From Acidimicrobiia bacterium (GTDB taxonomy: Bacteria > Actinomycetota > Acidimicrobiia > Acidimicrobiales > Poriferisodalaceae), in NCBI GenBank assembly GCA_022820505.1, contig JAJEFK010000053.1, forward strand, positions 1 through 64,000: a stretch of DNA of 64,000 bases. The letters are read 5' to 3'. The notes beneath the pieces are model-generated. The model worked only from the letters and a program-made list of their open reading frames with translations. It searched no databases and had not been told where the DNA came from. A program made the translations under genes and the position numbers. Below, one piece after another: positions 25,066 to 33,787 of this stretch (positions are counted from its first letter, which is position 1; every line of letters begins with the position of its first letter).

Positions 25066-27135
25066 ATGAGCTCGTCGTTCTCGTCCAAGAGGGCTCGGCG
25101 GCTGCTCCGCAAGCTGACAGGCGATTCGGAGGCGGCTTTTCGAGACGACCAACTTGAGGTGATCCAGCAGTTGGTTGACAACCGGGGCCGTGTCCTGCTG
25201 GTGCAGCGAACCGGTTGGGGCAAGAGCGCCGTCTACTTCATCGCGACCAAGATGCTGCGAGACGCAGGGCTCGGCCCCACGCTGCTTGTCTCACCGTTGC
25301 TCGCCCTCATGCGGAATCAAATCGAGGCGGCAGAGAGGATGGGCGTCCACGCAGTCACCATCAACAGCTCGAACAGGACCGAGTGGGAATTGGTCATCCA
25401 TCAGATCGAGGAAGACGAAGTTGACATCGTCCTGATTTCGCCAGAGCGACTGGCGAATCAGGAGTTCCGTAGCGATGTGCTGCCGGTAATCGGAAGTCGC
25501 TGCGGCCTGCTGGTCATCGACGAAGCCCACTGCATCTCCGATTGGGGCCATGACTTTCGACCCGACTACCGCCGGTTGGTCCGGGTCCTGGACTTGCTGC
25601 CCAGTGGGGTGCCGGTGCTGTGCTGCACGGCAACGGCCAACGATCGAGTCATCGCCGACGTAACGGCCCAGCTTGGGTCACAGTTCGAGGCCGTACGTGG
25701 CCCTCTCGGTCGCGAAGGGCTCCGGTTGCATGCGCTCACGATTCTCTCGCCGCCAGAACGACTGATCTGGCTCGCAGCCACATTGAACGAACTACCGGGC
25801 ACTGGGATCGTCTATTGCTCCACGGTGCGCGACACCGAACGAGTTGCGGGCTGGCTCGTTTCGCAGGGAATGGAGGCAGTCGCCTACAGCGGTGCGACCG
25901 ATGCTCAGACTCGACCAGGAATAGAGCAGTCGCTGCTGAGCAATTCCGTGAAGGCGATTGTCGCGACATCCGCGTTAGGCATGGGATTCGACAAACCCGA
26001 CCTGTCGTTTGTCATCCACTACCAGTCGACTGGTTCTGCAATTGCCTACTACCAGCAGGTCGGCCGTGCGGGACGGGGGTTGAGCGATTCGTGGGGCATC
26101 CTGCTCCGCGGCAGCGAAGATGCCGACATTCAGGATTACTTCATCGCTGCCGCGTTCCCCGAACCGTCGCAGGCTCAGCAGGTAGTCGCCCTCTTGGACA
26201 GCGATCACGAGTTGATGACGACAGACCTGCTGCTTCAGGAAACCAACGTGAGGCCCGGACGGCTCGAGAGCCTCCTGAAGAACCTGGAGGTGGACGGCGC
26301 CATAGAGCGCGTGGGAAGGGAATGGCGGCGAACTCTGCAGACATGGACCTTCGACCATGACCGCGTCGATGCTGTCACGTCACTTCGGCGCTCGGAACTC
26401 GAACAGCTCTACGAGTACATCGACACCGATCAATGCCGTATGCAGTTCCTCAGGCGTTGCCTCGACGATCCAGTCAGTGAGCCTTGCGGCATATGCGACA
26501 ACTGCACTGGAGTCACGCTTGAGAAGGTCTTCGAGCCCGATCAGATCCAGGAAGCCGTCGAGTTCATGCGCAGCTCAAGCATGGTCATTGAACCGCGCAA
26601 GCAGTGGCCGGACCGCAAGTCCATTCCGGCGGCGGCCCGTCTGGAGGAGGGACGGGTGCTGTCCAGATGGGGCGATGGCGGCTGGGGCAGCATGGTGCGC
26701 AAGGGCAAGCAGTCAGACGGGAGATTCCGGAATCGCCTGGTGAAGGCTTCCGTCGCCCTCATTCGTGAGCGGTGGCAGCCTGACCCCGATCCGGCATGGG
26801 TGACGTTCGTGCCGTCCCGCCGCCATCCGCAGCTGGTCGCAGACTTCGCCAGACGCCTCGCCGAGGCACTGGAGTTGCCGTGTCAGGATGTTGTACGCCA
26901 GATCCGCGACTCACGGCCGCAAAAGTCGATGCAAAACAGTCACCAGCAGTACCGCAACGTTGCAGGAACCTTCAGCGTCGACATCCCCGTCCCCGCTGGG
27001 TCTGTGCTCCTCGTCGACGACGTCGTCGACTCACGGTGGACGCTGACAGCCGTCGGCCAGATGCTGCGAGAAGCTGGATCAGGCCCGGTCGTCCCATTCG
27101 CGCTTGCCGACGCTTCGGAGAGGTCGATCTCGTGA
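25066..27135 (+). CDS. RecQ-family helicase fused to a phosphoribosyltransferase-like domain
   Basis: 689 aa, ATG at 25066. Residues ~20-350 are a RecQ SF2 helicase: Walker A TGWGKSA near 49-55, the RecQ-specific VIDEAHCISDWGHDFRPDYRR near 150-170, and motif VI in YYQQVGRAGRG. Zinc-binding Cys residues follow near 456-477, ending CGICDNC. In place of an HRDC domain, the last ~200 residues hold a PRTase fold with the PRPP motif VLLVDDVVDSRWTLT near 646. Its stop overlaps the GTG of the DprA-like gene (GTGA), so the two are translationally coupled. The PRTase-DprA pairing is that of ShosTA; the RecQ fusion sets this apart. Probably anti-phage. Confidence 0.85.
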   Translation: MSSSFSSKRARRLLRKLTGDSEAAFRDDQLEVIQQLVDNRGRVLLVQRTGWGKSAVYFIATKMLRDAGLGPTLLVSPLLALMRNQIEAAERMGVHAVTINSSNRTEWELVIHQIEEDEVDIVLISPERLANQEFRSDVLPVIGSRCGLLVIDEAHCISDWGHDFRPDYRRLVRVLDLLPSGVPVLCCTATANDRVIADVTAQLGSQFEAVRGPLGREGLRLHALTILSPPERLIWLAATLNELPGTGIVYCSTVRDTERVAGWLVSQGMEAVAYSGATDAQTRPGIEQSLLSNSVKAIVATSALGMGFDKPDLSFVIHYQSTGSAIAYYQQVGRAGRGLSDSWGILLRGSEDADIQDYFIAAAFPEPSQAQQVVALLDSDHELMTTDLLLQETNVRPGRLESLLKNLEVDGAIERVGREWRRTLQTWTFDHDRVDAVTSLRRSELEQLYEYIDTDQCRMQFLRRCLDDPVSEPCGICDNCTGVTLEKVFEPDQIQEAVEFMRSSSMVIEPRKQWPDRKSIPAAARLEEGRVLSRWGDGGWGSMVRKGKQSDGRFRNRLVKASVALIRERWQPDPDPAWVTFVPSRRHPQLVADFARRLAEALELPCQDVVRQIRDSRPQKSMQNSHQQYRNVAGTFSVDIPVPAGSVLLVDDVVDSRWTLTAVGQMLREAGSGPVVPFALADASERSIS

Positions 27136-28118
27136 GACGCAGTGACGATGCGCTCGCGACACTGGCCCTCGTTAGTCGGTTGTCCGTTGGCGACGCACGG
27201 CCGTTGAAGGCATCGGAGTATTGGAAACTGAGTGCGATCCTCGAAGCTGGTCCGAGCAGCTTGCTGGGAAAGAGCGCTGCTGATCTGGCGATTGACTCTG
27301 GAATCGCAAACTCGCTTGCGGACCGCGTGGCTGTTCTGGTGGATCGGGCGACGGCTCTCGCCTTCGAGCTCGAACGACTGGAACACTCCGGTGTCCAGAC
27401 GCTCACTCCGTTCGACGAGCACTATCCGAAGAACTGGACGCGACGACTCGGACCCAAGGCCCCTCCCCTGTTGTACGTAGCGGGGCCGGTCGAGCTCATG
27501 GACGCCGCAGGGTTCGGGGTAGTGGGCAGCCGAGACGTGAGCCCGTCGGGGGCTGAGGTCGCAATCGCAGCGGCCAGGTGCGCCTCTCGGCACAGCATTC
27601 CATTGGTGTCAGGCGGAGCCCGGGGAGTGGATCAACTCGCCATGAATTCGGCGTTCGACTCGGGCGGAGCAGTCATCGGGCTGCTGGCAGATTCCCTCTC
27701 CCGCAAGCTCGCCAAGAGCGATGTCCGGGCAGCGATCCACAGTGGAGTAGCGCTCATGTGCACTCCCTACAACCCCGACGCCGGTTTCAGCGCCGGCAAC
27801 GCCATGGGTCGAAACAAGCTCATCTATGCACAATCGACGCTCACGCTCGTGGTCGCAACTGACGAGGGCAAGGGCGGCACCTGGTCCGGCGCCACCGAGG
27901 CGCTCGACCACAAGTTCGGTCGGGTCGCCGTGTGGCGAGGACCGGGCGAGGGACCAGGCAACGAGGGTCTTGAACGACGCGGCGCTGTACCCATCTCGGA
28001 CCTCGAAGACCTAGGGAACCTCCTCGACGACGGCGATGCCGATACGACCCCCGACACATCTCCGCTCGTTTCCGAAGCCGAGCAGGGTGTCCTCTTCGAC
28101 GCCGCTGTTTCCAGCTGA
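27132..28118 (+). CDS. DprA/Smf-like Rossmann (SLOG) protein, probable partner of the RecQ-PRTase
   Basis: 328 aa from the GTG at 27132, which overlaps the upstream stop by 4 bp. DprA core: GFGVVGSRDVSPSGAEVA, then LVSGGARGVDQLAMNSAFDSG, GRNKLIYAQSTLTLVVATD and GGTWSGATEAL. About 110 N-terminal residues precede it, and the C-terminal winged helix of housekeeping DprA is missing. No com genes are nearby. The gene pair points to a defence or toxin-antitoxin role like ShosA, in which the DprA-like protein restrains the PRTase toxin, rather than natural transformation. That role is inferred. Confidence 0.82.
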   Translation: MRRSDDALATLALVSRLSVGDARPLKASEYWKLSAILEAGPSSLLGKSAADLAIDSGIANSLADRVAVLVDRATALAFELERLEHSGVQTLTPFDEHYPKNWTRRLGPKAPPLLYVAGPVELMDAAGFGVVGSRDVSPSGAEVAIAAARCASRHSIPLVSGGARGVDQLAMNSAFDSGGAVIGLLADSLSRKLAKSDVRAAIHSGVALMCTPYNPDAGFSAGNAMGRNKLIYAQSTLTLVVATDEGKGGTWSGATEALDHKFGRVAVWRGPGEGPGNEGLERRGAVPISDLEDLGNLLDDGDADTTPDTSPLVSEAEQGVLFDAAVSS

Positions 28119-28277
28119 GTCGTCCACATGAGCCAGCATCCGGCCTTGGTGCGCTGACTGGGGTGTCGCTGCCAACCCGCCGACTCCTTGCCGGGCGACT
28201 TGCCGCCGTGCCCGTCACGCTGCCCGCGTCAAGGGACATCTGAGGGCCACGTCCGCGAGCGGAGATAGCTTCACGTC

Positions 28278-29171
28278 ATGAGCCAATCGGAACTGCCGCG
28301 ATATGACGAGTTCATGCTTCCCGTCCTTGAGGCGCTCAGAGAACTCGGCGGCTCAGCGCGTCGAGACGAAGTCATTGCATCGGTGGCTGACCGTGAAGGT
28401 CTCACGGATGAACAACTTGAGGCTCGCTACGAAACCACAGGCGTCTCCGTCGCGGCTGACCGGATCGGATGGGCGCTGAGCTATCTGAAGAAGATCGGGG
28501 CGGTCGACAATTCCAGCCGCGGAGTCTGGGCAATCACAGAAACCGGCCAGAGAATCGAGACTCAGTCGGAAATCGAAGTACAGCTGCGCGCCGTTCGAGC
28601 CGAGCTTGCGGCCCGCGCAGCGCAGCGAAAGCTCAGCGAGCAGACGGACACGGACGGCAAGGACGAACTCGACTTCGGCGAGGAGTCAGATCCAGACACT
28701 GAATGGCGATCGACCCTGCTGCAGCGATTGTTGGAGATGTCCCCTGCTGCGTTCGAGCGCCTGACCCAGCGGCTGCTACGTGAAGCCGGATTTCGAGAGG
28801 TCGAAGTCCTTGGGCGAAGTGGCGACGGCGGACTTGACGGGGTCGGCGTCTACCGACTGTCGCTCGTTTCGTTCCCGATCTACTTCCAGTGCAAGCGTTA
28901 CACCGGCTCAGTCCCGTCGAGTGCCGTCCGGGATTTCCGAGGAGCCATGGCTGGCCGCGGCGAGAAGGGTCTCCTGGTGACCACAGGCACCTTCACTCGC
29001 GGCGCCCGCGATGAAGCGAGCCGGGACGGCGCCCCACCGGTCCAGCTCATCGACGGCGAAGACCTCTGCGACCTGCTCCAGGAATACAAGCTCGGCGTTG
29101 CCACCCGCATTCGCACGATAGAGGACATCGAAGTTGACACGTCCTGGTTTGAGCAGTTCGAACCCGCATAG
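28278..29171 (+). CDS. Mrr-type restriction endonuclease
   Basis: 297 aa, ATG at 28278. N-terminal ~95 residues are an Mrr_N-like winged helix (LPRYDEFMLPVLEALRELGG; LSYLKKIGAV). The C-terminal Mrr catalytic domain of PD-(D/E)xK type has GRSGDGGLDGVG near 179 and FQCKRY near 203, the variant Asp...Gln-x-Lys active site usual for Mrr. An acidic linker joins the two. Such enzymes are type IV restriction nucleases that cut methylated DNA. The gene is 160 bp after the DprA-like gene on the same strand; it may be an effector of that unit or independent. Confidence 0.9.
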   Translation: MSQSELPRYDEFMLPVLEALRELGGSARRDEVIASVADREGLTDEQLEARYETTGVSVAADRIGWALSYLKKIGAVDNSSRGVWAITETGQRIETQSEIEVQLRAVRAELAARAAQRKLSEQTDTDGKDELDFGEESDPDTEWRSTLLQRLLEMSPAAFERLTQRLLREAGFREVEVLGRSGDGGLDGVGVYRLSLVSFPIYFQCKRYTGSVPSSAVRDFRGAMAGRGEKGLLVTTGTFTRGARDEASRDGAPPVQLIDGEDLCDLLQEYKLGVATRIRTIEDIEVDTSWFEQFEPA

Positions 29172-29193
29172 AAATCTCGGCGACGTTGGGCGG

Positions 29194-30192
29194 TCAGGTC
29201 AGATCTGCCGGGTTTATCGGTGACTGATACCTATACAGCTCACCGTTCTCTAGTGGAGCCGTCTCGAGCTCAAACGTTGTATCGAAGAGCCGCTGCACAC
29301 CTGCGGCATCTTCTTCAATCGCGCGAAGACGCTGTCGGGCCTCACTCTGCATCTGAGGAAATTCCTTTGCGGCACTATTGTAGATGTGCCTCATAATCTT
29401 GTCGCCTGTAGGATCAGAAGTTGCGAAGATCATGTAGTAGATCGAAACCCCTCGGAGGTTCTTGAGTTCGAGTGGATGGGTCCATCGGTAGCCGAGAGTG
29501 TTCTCGAGCCGCCATCGCATTAGGTTCACGTAGCCTTCTCGCGCTTCTCCTCCACTGATATTTCCTTCGAGACGACTCCTATAGATTCTCAACCAATCTT
29601 CAGTTCCGAAGATGCCCGATATCGCAATAGCATCTTCATCGCGAAGTGAACCCCCAGCAACCGGCAGAAGTCGAGTGAACATTTGGGGAGAGAACAGCAG
29701 GAAGAGTTCGCATTTCTTGCCGCGAGTTCGGAACGCAGCCAATTCTTCTAGCATCGTCCATTTGGCCTCAAGTCCATTCGGATCAATGTATGCAAAACTC
29801 GGGGCCCATGCACTATGTCGGAGATTCCGCAGCGCTTCAGAAATCTTGGCGTTGCAGTCGCCACCGTATACACCGACGTCCCGATCAGGATAATTCGTCG
29901 CGAGCCACCTTCGAAGCGACTCCGCGCTCTCTTCTAGCTCAAAGAATCGAAGTCGAGTGAATCGAGGATTATCGACGTTCAGCGCAATCTGTGCTGAACT
30001 CTCGATGTATTCGCCCGTGACTCGATCGGTGTTTTGGGTTCCGCCTGCAAAGAGATCAAGATAGATGCGTTCACTTGCCCTCTTGGTTGCCGTCGCATAA
30101 GCCGTCAGGTATTTCCGAAGTACGTCTAGCTTACTGCGAGTCCAAAAGCCCCAGCTTCGGGGGCGTTCACCGTTTTGCACCGGCTTATGCAA
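29194..30192 (-). CDS. tcmP: Three-Cys-motif partner protein TcmP
   Basis: 332 aa; the best start is TTG at 30190-30192, since no ATG or GTG lies before the conserved GFWTRSKLDVLRKYL. TcmP hallmarks are YLDLFAGGTQN near 45 (Rossmann-like), FAYIDPNGLEAKW near 135 and FLLFSPQMFTRLL. It resembles a SAM-dependent methyltransferase fold with an Asp-Pro motif IV. It overlaps the three-Cys gene by 8 bp in a coupled pair. Its DNA is visibly AT-richer than the neighbours, with common A/T third positions, which suggests recent transfer. No biochemical role is established that I know of. Confidence 0.88.
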   Translation of the reverse strand: MHKPVQNGERPRSWGFWTRSKLDVLRKYLTAYATATKRASERIYLDLFAGGTQNTDRVTGEYIESSAQIALNVDNPRFTRLRFFELEESAESLRRWLATNYPDRDVGVYGGDCNAKISEALRNLRHSAWAPSFAYIDPNGLEAKWTMLEELAAFRTRGKKCELFLLFSPQMFTRLLPVAGGSLRDEDAIAISGIFGTEDWLRIYRSRLEGNISGGEAREGYVNLMRWRLENTLGYRWTHPLELKNLRGVSIYYMIFATSDPTGDKIMRHIYNSAAKEFPQMQSEARQRLRAIEEDAAGVQRLFDTTFELETAPLENGELYRYQSPINPADLT

Positions 30193-31000
30193 TCGAGAGA
30201 CTCACGGCGATGTCACGCGCCGATTTTGAATCGCGCGAAACAACGGGGATCGAGCTCGAGCTAGTCACCGCTGGCATCTCGTCGTGGAAGCGTCCTCTGA
30301 GTTCGCGACCCTTGGCCTTTGGGGTACGACCACCCCACTGCTTGAAGAAGAACGCCACATCTGCACAAGCGCACTGGTCTCTGAGGTCCAACACCCATTC
30401 CTCTTCAATCCGTCGAGCACGCGGACCACTCTCGCCGCCGGCGATGAGCCAGTGGATCCCGGTCAGGTCGAGGCGAGGCAACGCTTCCAAGAGCGGTTCG
30501 GCGCTGATGAATCGAATCGCGGCATTGACCGAACGCAGGTGATCGATGCGGAAGGCGTAGCGAGGCGTCTCGACGGTGACTCCCATCCACACGTTGGGAG
30601 GCCAATCGAGCTTGTCGGCGACGGTCGCAAGCCGCTTCGAGCGTTTCGTGAGCACCTGATAGGTGTGCTGGGGCGTGTCGGCCATCACCGCGAACACTTT
30701 CTCGATGAAGTCCAGCGGTACCTCAGGATGGAAGAGATCGCTCATCGAGTTGACGAAGATCAACCGGGGTTTGCGCCAGCTCCGAGGGCGATCCAGCAGG
30801 TCGTAGTGCAGTGTCAGCCCGAATCCCGGGCCGCTCAGGTCGGGGTCGCCATCTCGCTGGTAGCGCTGATTGCCCATCGCCTTCAGACGCTTGGCCAACG
30901 TCAGCGCGTAGCAGTTGTCGCAGCCGACCGATGTTCGATCGCATCCGGTGGTCGGGTTCCATGTTGCCTCGGTCCACTCGATGCCGGTGCGGTCACTCAC
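30185..31000 (-). CDS. DUF5131 / phage Gp37-Gp68 family three-Cys-motif protein
   Basis: 271 aa from the GTG at 30998-31000, chosen because GGGAGG lies 5 bp upstream. The N-terminus IEWTEATWNPTTGC starts the family signature; Cys20, Cys27 and Cys30 form the C-x6-C-x2-C cluster. Further conserved parts are FVNSMSDLFHP, VLTKRSKRL, WMGVTVE and WLIAGGESGP. The barrel-like pattern and Cys cluster suggest a radical-SAM-type Fe-S enzyme. It is encoded with TcmP, as usual for this pair, inside a restriction-modification region. The substrate is unknown; modification of nucleic acid is a reasonable guess only. Confidence 0.9.
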   Translation of the reverse strand: MSDRTGIEWTEATWNPTTGCDRTSVGCDNCYALTLAKRLKAMGNQRYQRDGDPDLSGPGFGLTLHYDLLDRPRSWRKPRLIFVNSMSDLFHPEVPLDFIEKVFAVMADTPQHTYQVLTKRSKRLATVADKLDWPPNVWMGVTVETPRYAFRIDHLRSVNAAIRFISAEPLLEALPRLDLTGIHWLIAGGESGPRARRIEEEWVLDLRDQCACADVAFFFKQWGGRTPKAKGRELRGRFHDEMPAVTSSSSIPVVSRDSKSARDIAVSLSIA

Positions 31001-31203
31001 GATTCCCTCCCTTCGGCAGATGGACGGTCGGACGATTAGTCGACCTGCGTGTCGCTCGGGGCAGCGACTCGTCGGCAAGTGCACGAACTCCAGCGTGCAC
31101 CAGGGGTGTTACAAGAATCCCTGACGAGAGTACGCGGGTTCCACTGCCGACGACAGGGCCACGCCATCCGACGGATGCCACGCGACTCGCGACCAGTGGC
31201 GGC

Positions 31204-32643
31204 TCACTCGGCTTCGGCAGTACGCGTCAGGCTCTCGGCGAGGGCTTGGATCTCTGCGAGGGCGGCTTCGAGGTCTTCTGCTATCTCGGCGGCGAGGACG
31301 TCGGGGGGTGGCAGGTTGTCGGCGTCTTCGAGGCTCTCGTCTCTCAGCCAGAGCAGGTCGAGGCTGGCTTTGTCGCGGGCGATCAACTGCTCGTAGGTGT
31401 AGCGCTTGAACCGTTCGGACTCGCGGCGCTTGTGGCGGGCGTCGGTTCGGTAGTTGGCGACGAAGTCGTCCAGGTCGGCTCTGGTGAGCGGGTTCTGCTT
31501 GAGTGTGAAGTGCTTGTTGGTGCGCAGGTCGTACACCCACAGCTCACGGGTCCACGGGTCCTCGGCGCCTTCGCGACGCCGGAAGAACAGCACATTGGCT
31601 TTCACTCCTTGGGCGTAGAAGATCCCCGTCGGCAGCCGCAGCAGCGTGTGGACCTCGCAGTCGTGCAGCAGCCGGCGGCGGATCGTCTCGCCCGCCCCGG
31701 CCTCGAACAGCACGTTGTCGGGCACCACCACTGCAGCGTCGCCGTCGATCTTTAGCAGGCTCACGACGTGCTGGACGAAGTTGAGCTGCTTGTTGCGAGT
31801 CGTCGCCCAGAAGTCCTCCCGCTCGTAGCTGTCCGACGCCGACCGGCCGAACGGCGGGTTGGTCAGCACCATGTCGAACGGCCTGCCCGGCGAGTCCCGC
31901 AAGGCGTCGTCCACCACGATCGGCGAGTCCGACTCCGGGCTCTCGATCCCGTGCAGCAACATGTTCATCGCACACAGACGGGCAGGCAGATCAGCGATCT
32001 CCCAACCGGTGAACGCACCCGACCGCAAGTGCTCGGCCTGATCGGGCTCCAACGGCGAGTGCCGCTCAACGATCGACCGGTACGCACCCAAGAAGAAACC
32101 GCCGGTGCCGCACGCCGGATCGCAAATGCGGTCGCCGGACTCGGGCCGCATCACATCGACGATGGCGTCGATGAGCGCCCGAGGCGTGAAGTACTGACCC
32201 GCACCACGCGCACCTTCCTGCGCAGTCTTCTCGATCAGACCCTCGTACGCGTCGCCCTTGAGATCAGCGTCATAGCTCATCCACTCGTGCTGATCGATGA
32301 ACTCCTTGATGAGCTGCTCCAGCTTCGCCGGCGTCTGAATGCGGTTCCGCGCCTTGTGGAACACCACGCCCAGCATGTCCCCGCCGGTGCCCAGCGCGGC
32401 CAGAGCATCGCTGTAGTGGTCTTCGAGCTCCCTACCCGAACGGCTCAACAGTGACTGCCAATCGTGCTCGACCGGCACGATCCGGTCGCCTCCCAGCAAC
32501 ACATACTGCTCATCAGCCATCTTCAAGAACAGCAAGTACGTCAGCTGCTCCAAGTAGTCGCCGTAGGACAAGCCGTCATCGCGCAGCACATCGCAGAAGT
32601 CCCACAGCTTGCGCACCATCGCCTTCGGATCGTCTGCGGGCAC
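31204..32643 (-). CDS. hsdM: Type I restriction-modification methyltransferase subunit HsdM
   Basis: 479 aa, GTG start at 32641-32643. N6-adenine methyltransferase of a type I system: N-terminal helical domain (VRKLWDFCDVLRDDGLSYGDY), SAM motif CDPACGTGGFFLGAY near 171, catalytic VLTNPPFGR near 258, and the C-terminal RREGAEDPWTRELWVYDLRT typical of HsdM. Length is normal. It methylates the recognition site with HsdS and forms the nuclease with HsdR. hsdS and hsdR lie 4-9 kb away on the same strand, separated by VapBC, an hsdM remnant and an opposite-strand helicase. A broken duplicate at 33420 shows past rearrangement. Confidence 0.94.
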   Translation of the reverse strand: MPADDPKAMVRKLWDFCDVLRDDGLSYGDYLEQLTYLLFLKMADEQYVLLGGDRIVPVEHDWQSLLSRSGRELEDHYSDALAALGTGGDMLGVVFHKARNRIQTPAKLEQLIKEFIDQHEWMSYDADLKGDAYEGLIEKTAQEGARGAGQYFTPRALIDAIVDVMRPESGDRICDPACGTGGFFLGAYRSIVERHSPLEPDQAEHLRSGAFTGWEIADLPARLCAMNMLLHGIESPESDSPIVVDDALRDSPGRPFDMVLTNPPFGRSASDSYEREDFWATTRNKQLNFVQHVVSLLKIDGDAAVVVPDNVLFEAGAGETIRRRLLHDCEVHTLLRLPTGIFYAQGVKANVLFFRRREGAEDPWTRELWVYDLRTNKHFTLKQNPLTRADLDDFVANYRTDARHKRRESERFKRYTYEQLIARDKASLDLLWLRDESLEDADNLPPPDVLAAEIAEDLEAALAEIQALAESLTRTAEAE

Positions 32644-32658
32644 AGGTCAGCGCTCGGA

Positions 32659-33117
32659 TTACTGATCAACGGCCGCAGACCGCGGCTGGCCTGAGATTGC
32701 GGCGTCTGGCAGAGACACGGCGACGATCTCAAGTTCGGTTATGCCGTCAAAGTCGCGAGGATTGGCGGTGTACAGGGGCAAGCCGTTGGCAATGGCTGTG
32801 GCTGCGATCAAGGCGTCGTAGGCACGCGCTGCGGACTTGCGGCCTGCTGCCCGCAGATTGGATGCAACTCGGCCGAAAGCTCGGGCCGCCGCGTCGTCGA
32901 ACGGCAGGGGATCAAAATCGGCCTCAGCTTGCTGCAGATGGGCCTGGCGGCGGCTGCGTTCGGTCTCGTCAGAAGTCGCGAGCGGTCCGACAGCAAGCTC
33001 GGCCAGCGTGATGGTGGTGATGGACGGTTCCGCAGGCAGCGCATCGATGTCGACAATCCGCGGCAACCCGATGACTGTATTCGTGTCGAGCACACCACGC
33101 TGGTGTGAGGCACTCAC
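32659..33117 (-). CDS. vapC: PIN-domain ribonuclease toxin (VapC-like)
   Basis: 152 aa, start at 33115-33117. PIN fold with the acidic residues in place: VLDTNTVIG (first Asp), ITLAELAVG (Glu), AYDALIAATA (Asp) and LYTANPRDF (Asp). It overlaps its antitoxin gene by 4 bp. Expected activity is Mg2+-dependent cleavage of tRNA or rRNA. It sits 15 bp upstream of the hsdM start on the same strand, so hsdM may be transcribed from the toxin-antitoxin promoter. Confidence 0.88.
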   Translation of the reverse strand: MSASHQRGVLDTNTVIGLPRIVDIDALPAEPSITTITLAELAVGPLATSDETERSRRQAHLQQAEADFDPLPFDDAAARAFGRVASNLRAAGRKSAARAYDALIAATAIANGLPLYTANPRDFDGITELEIVAVSLPDAAISGQPRSAAVDQ

Positions 33118-33350
33118 AAGCTCGGGTCCAACACGTCGTCGATGTCAGCGCGAAGCCGATCAGGGTCGACGAGCGGCAGACGTCGCCAACGCTCAAGCAA
33201 AGTCGGGGCATCCAGCGGCCGACGGGGCAAGGGACGCAACTCCGCCACCGGGCGACCGGACCTCGTCACCGTGAGCCGTTCACCCGCCTGCACACGATCC
33301 ACGACATCGCCCCCGTGGTTGCGAAGCTGCCGGATGGTCACCTCGTCCAT
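33114..33350 (-). CDS. vapB: Phd/YefM-type antitoxin (VapB partner)
   Basis: 78 aa, ATG at 33348-33350. Phd-type N-terminus: MDEVTIRQLRNHGGDVVDRV followed by GERLTVTRSGRPVAELRPLP, which binds the operator as a dimer. The C-terminal tail (DPDRLRADIDDVLDPSL) should cover the PIN active site. A TGATACATT promoter-like sequence and a CACGTG palindrome lie just upstream (33356-33372), suggesting autoregulation of vapBC and possibly hsdM. Confidence 0.88.
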   Translation of the reverse strand: MDEVTIRQLRNHGGDVVDRVQAGERLTVTRSGRPVAELRPLPRRPLDAPTLLERWRRLPLVDPDRLRADIDDVLDPSL

Positions 33351-33386
33351 CGACTCAATGTATCACACGTGAGACAACGCCGCTCA

Positions 33387-33418
33387 GCCGATGCTCGCCC
33401 GAGGTATTGAGCATCGGC
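33387..33418. terminator. Perfect 10-bp inverted repeat before vapB
   Basis: GCCGATGCTC (33387-33396) and GAGCATCGGC (33409-33418) with a 12-base loop. It lies between the hsdM remnant and the vapB promoter and may end readthrough on the minus strand. No T-tract is present; an operator role is also possible. Confidence 0.45.
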
Positions 33419-33419
33419 G

Positions 33420-33612
33420 TTCCCCTCGCGCCCTACCGGGCAGCCGTGTCTATCAGATTCTCGTATGCGTCATCCTTGCGCTCCGCGTCGTAGCTCATCC
33501 AGGGATACTGGTCGATGAATTCCCCGATGAGCTGCACTAGGTGACCGCACAAAGCAAACCGTCGTCGCCCAACGCATCGCAGAAACCCCTTAGCCTCGGC
33601 ACCATCGCCCCG
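33420..33612 (-). pseudogene. Internally deleted hsdM fragment
   Basis: Minus-strand DNA from ~33612 matches hsdM codons ~8-34 (FCDALGDDGL against FCDVLRDDGL). It then jumps at a GAGCAGCT-like junction to codons ~107-140 (LIGEFIDQYPWMSYDAERK against LIKEFIDQHEWMSYDADLK), and homology fades after an in-frame stop near 33435. In the intact hsdM, Leu-Glu-Gln-Leu is encoded at both ends of the missing part, so the loss fits deletion between short direct repeats. It is a relic of a second type I methylase gene, now non-functional. Confidence 0.8.
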
Positions 33613-33787
33613 GTTCCTGAGCGGGCACCGGTTCACGTTGCGTCACAAGGCTGGACCGCGAAACTGTCGCACCTCACTGGTATCGTGTCCCGCCCGGAGC
33701 CAACACGTTTAGGTAGTTCAGCTCAAGCGCCCAACGGCCTAACAAATCGGCTTCGAACTGCGTCGCACACCGGTCTACGCTGGAATC

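Noticed and set aside
27132..28118. Housekeeping DprA for transformation
   Set aside because: No competence neighbours, no C-terminal winged helix, and a 4-bp overlap with the RecQ-PRTase gene.
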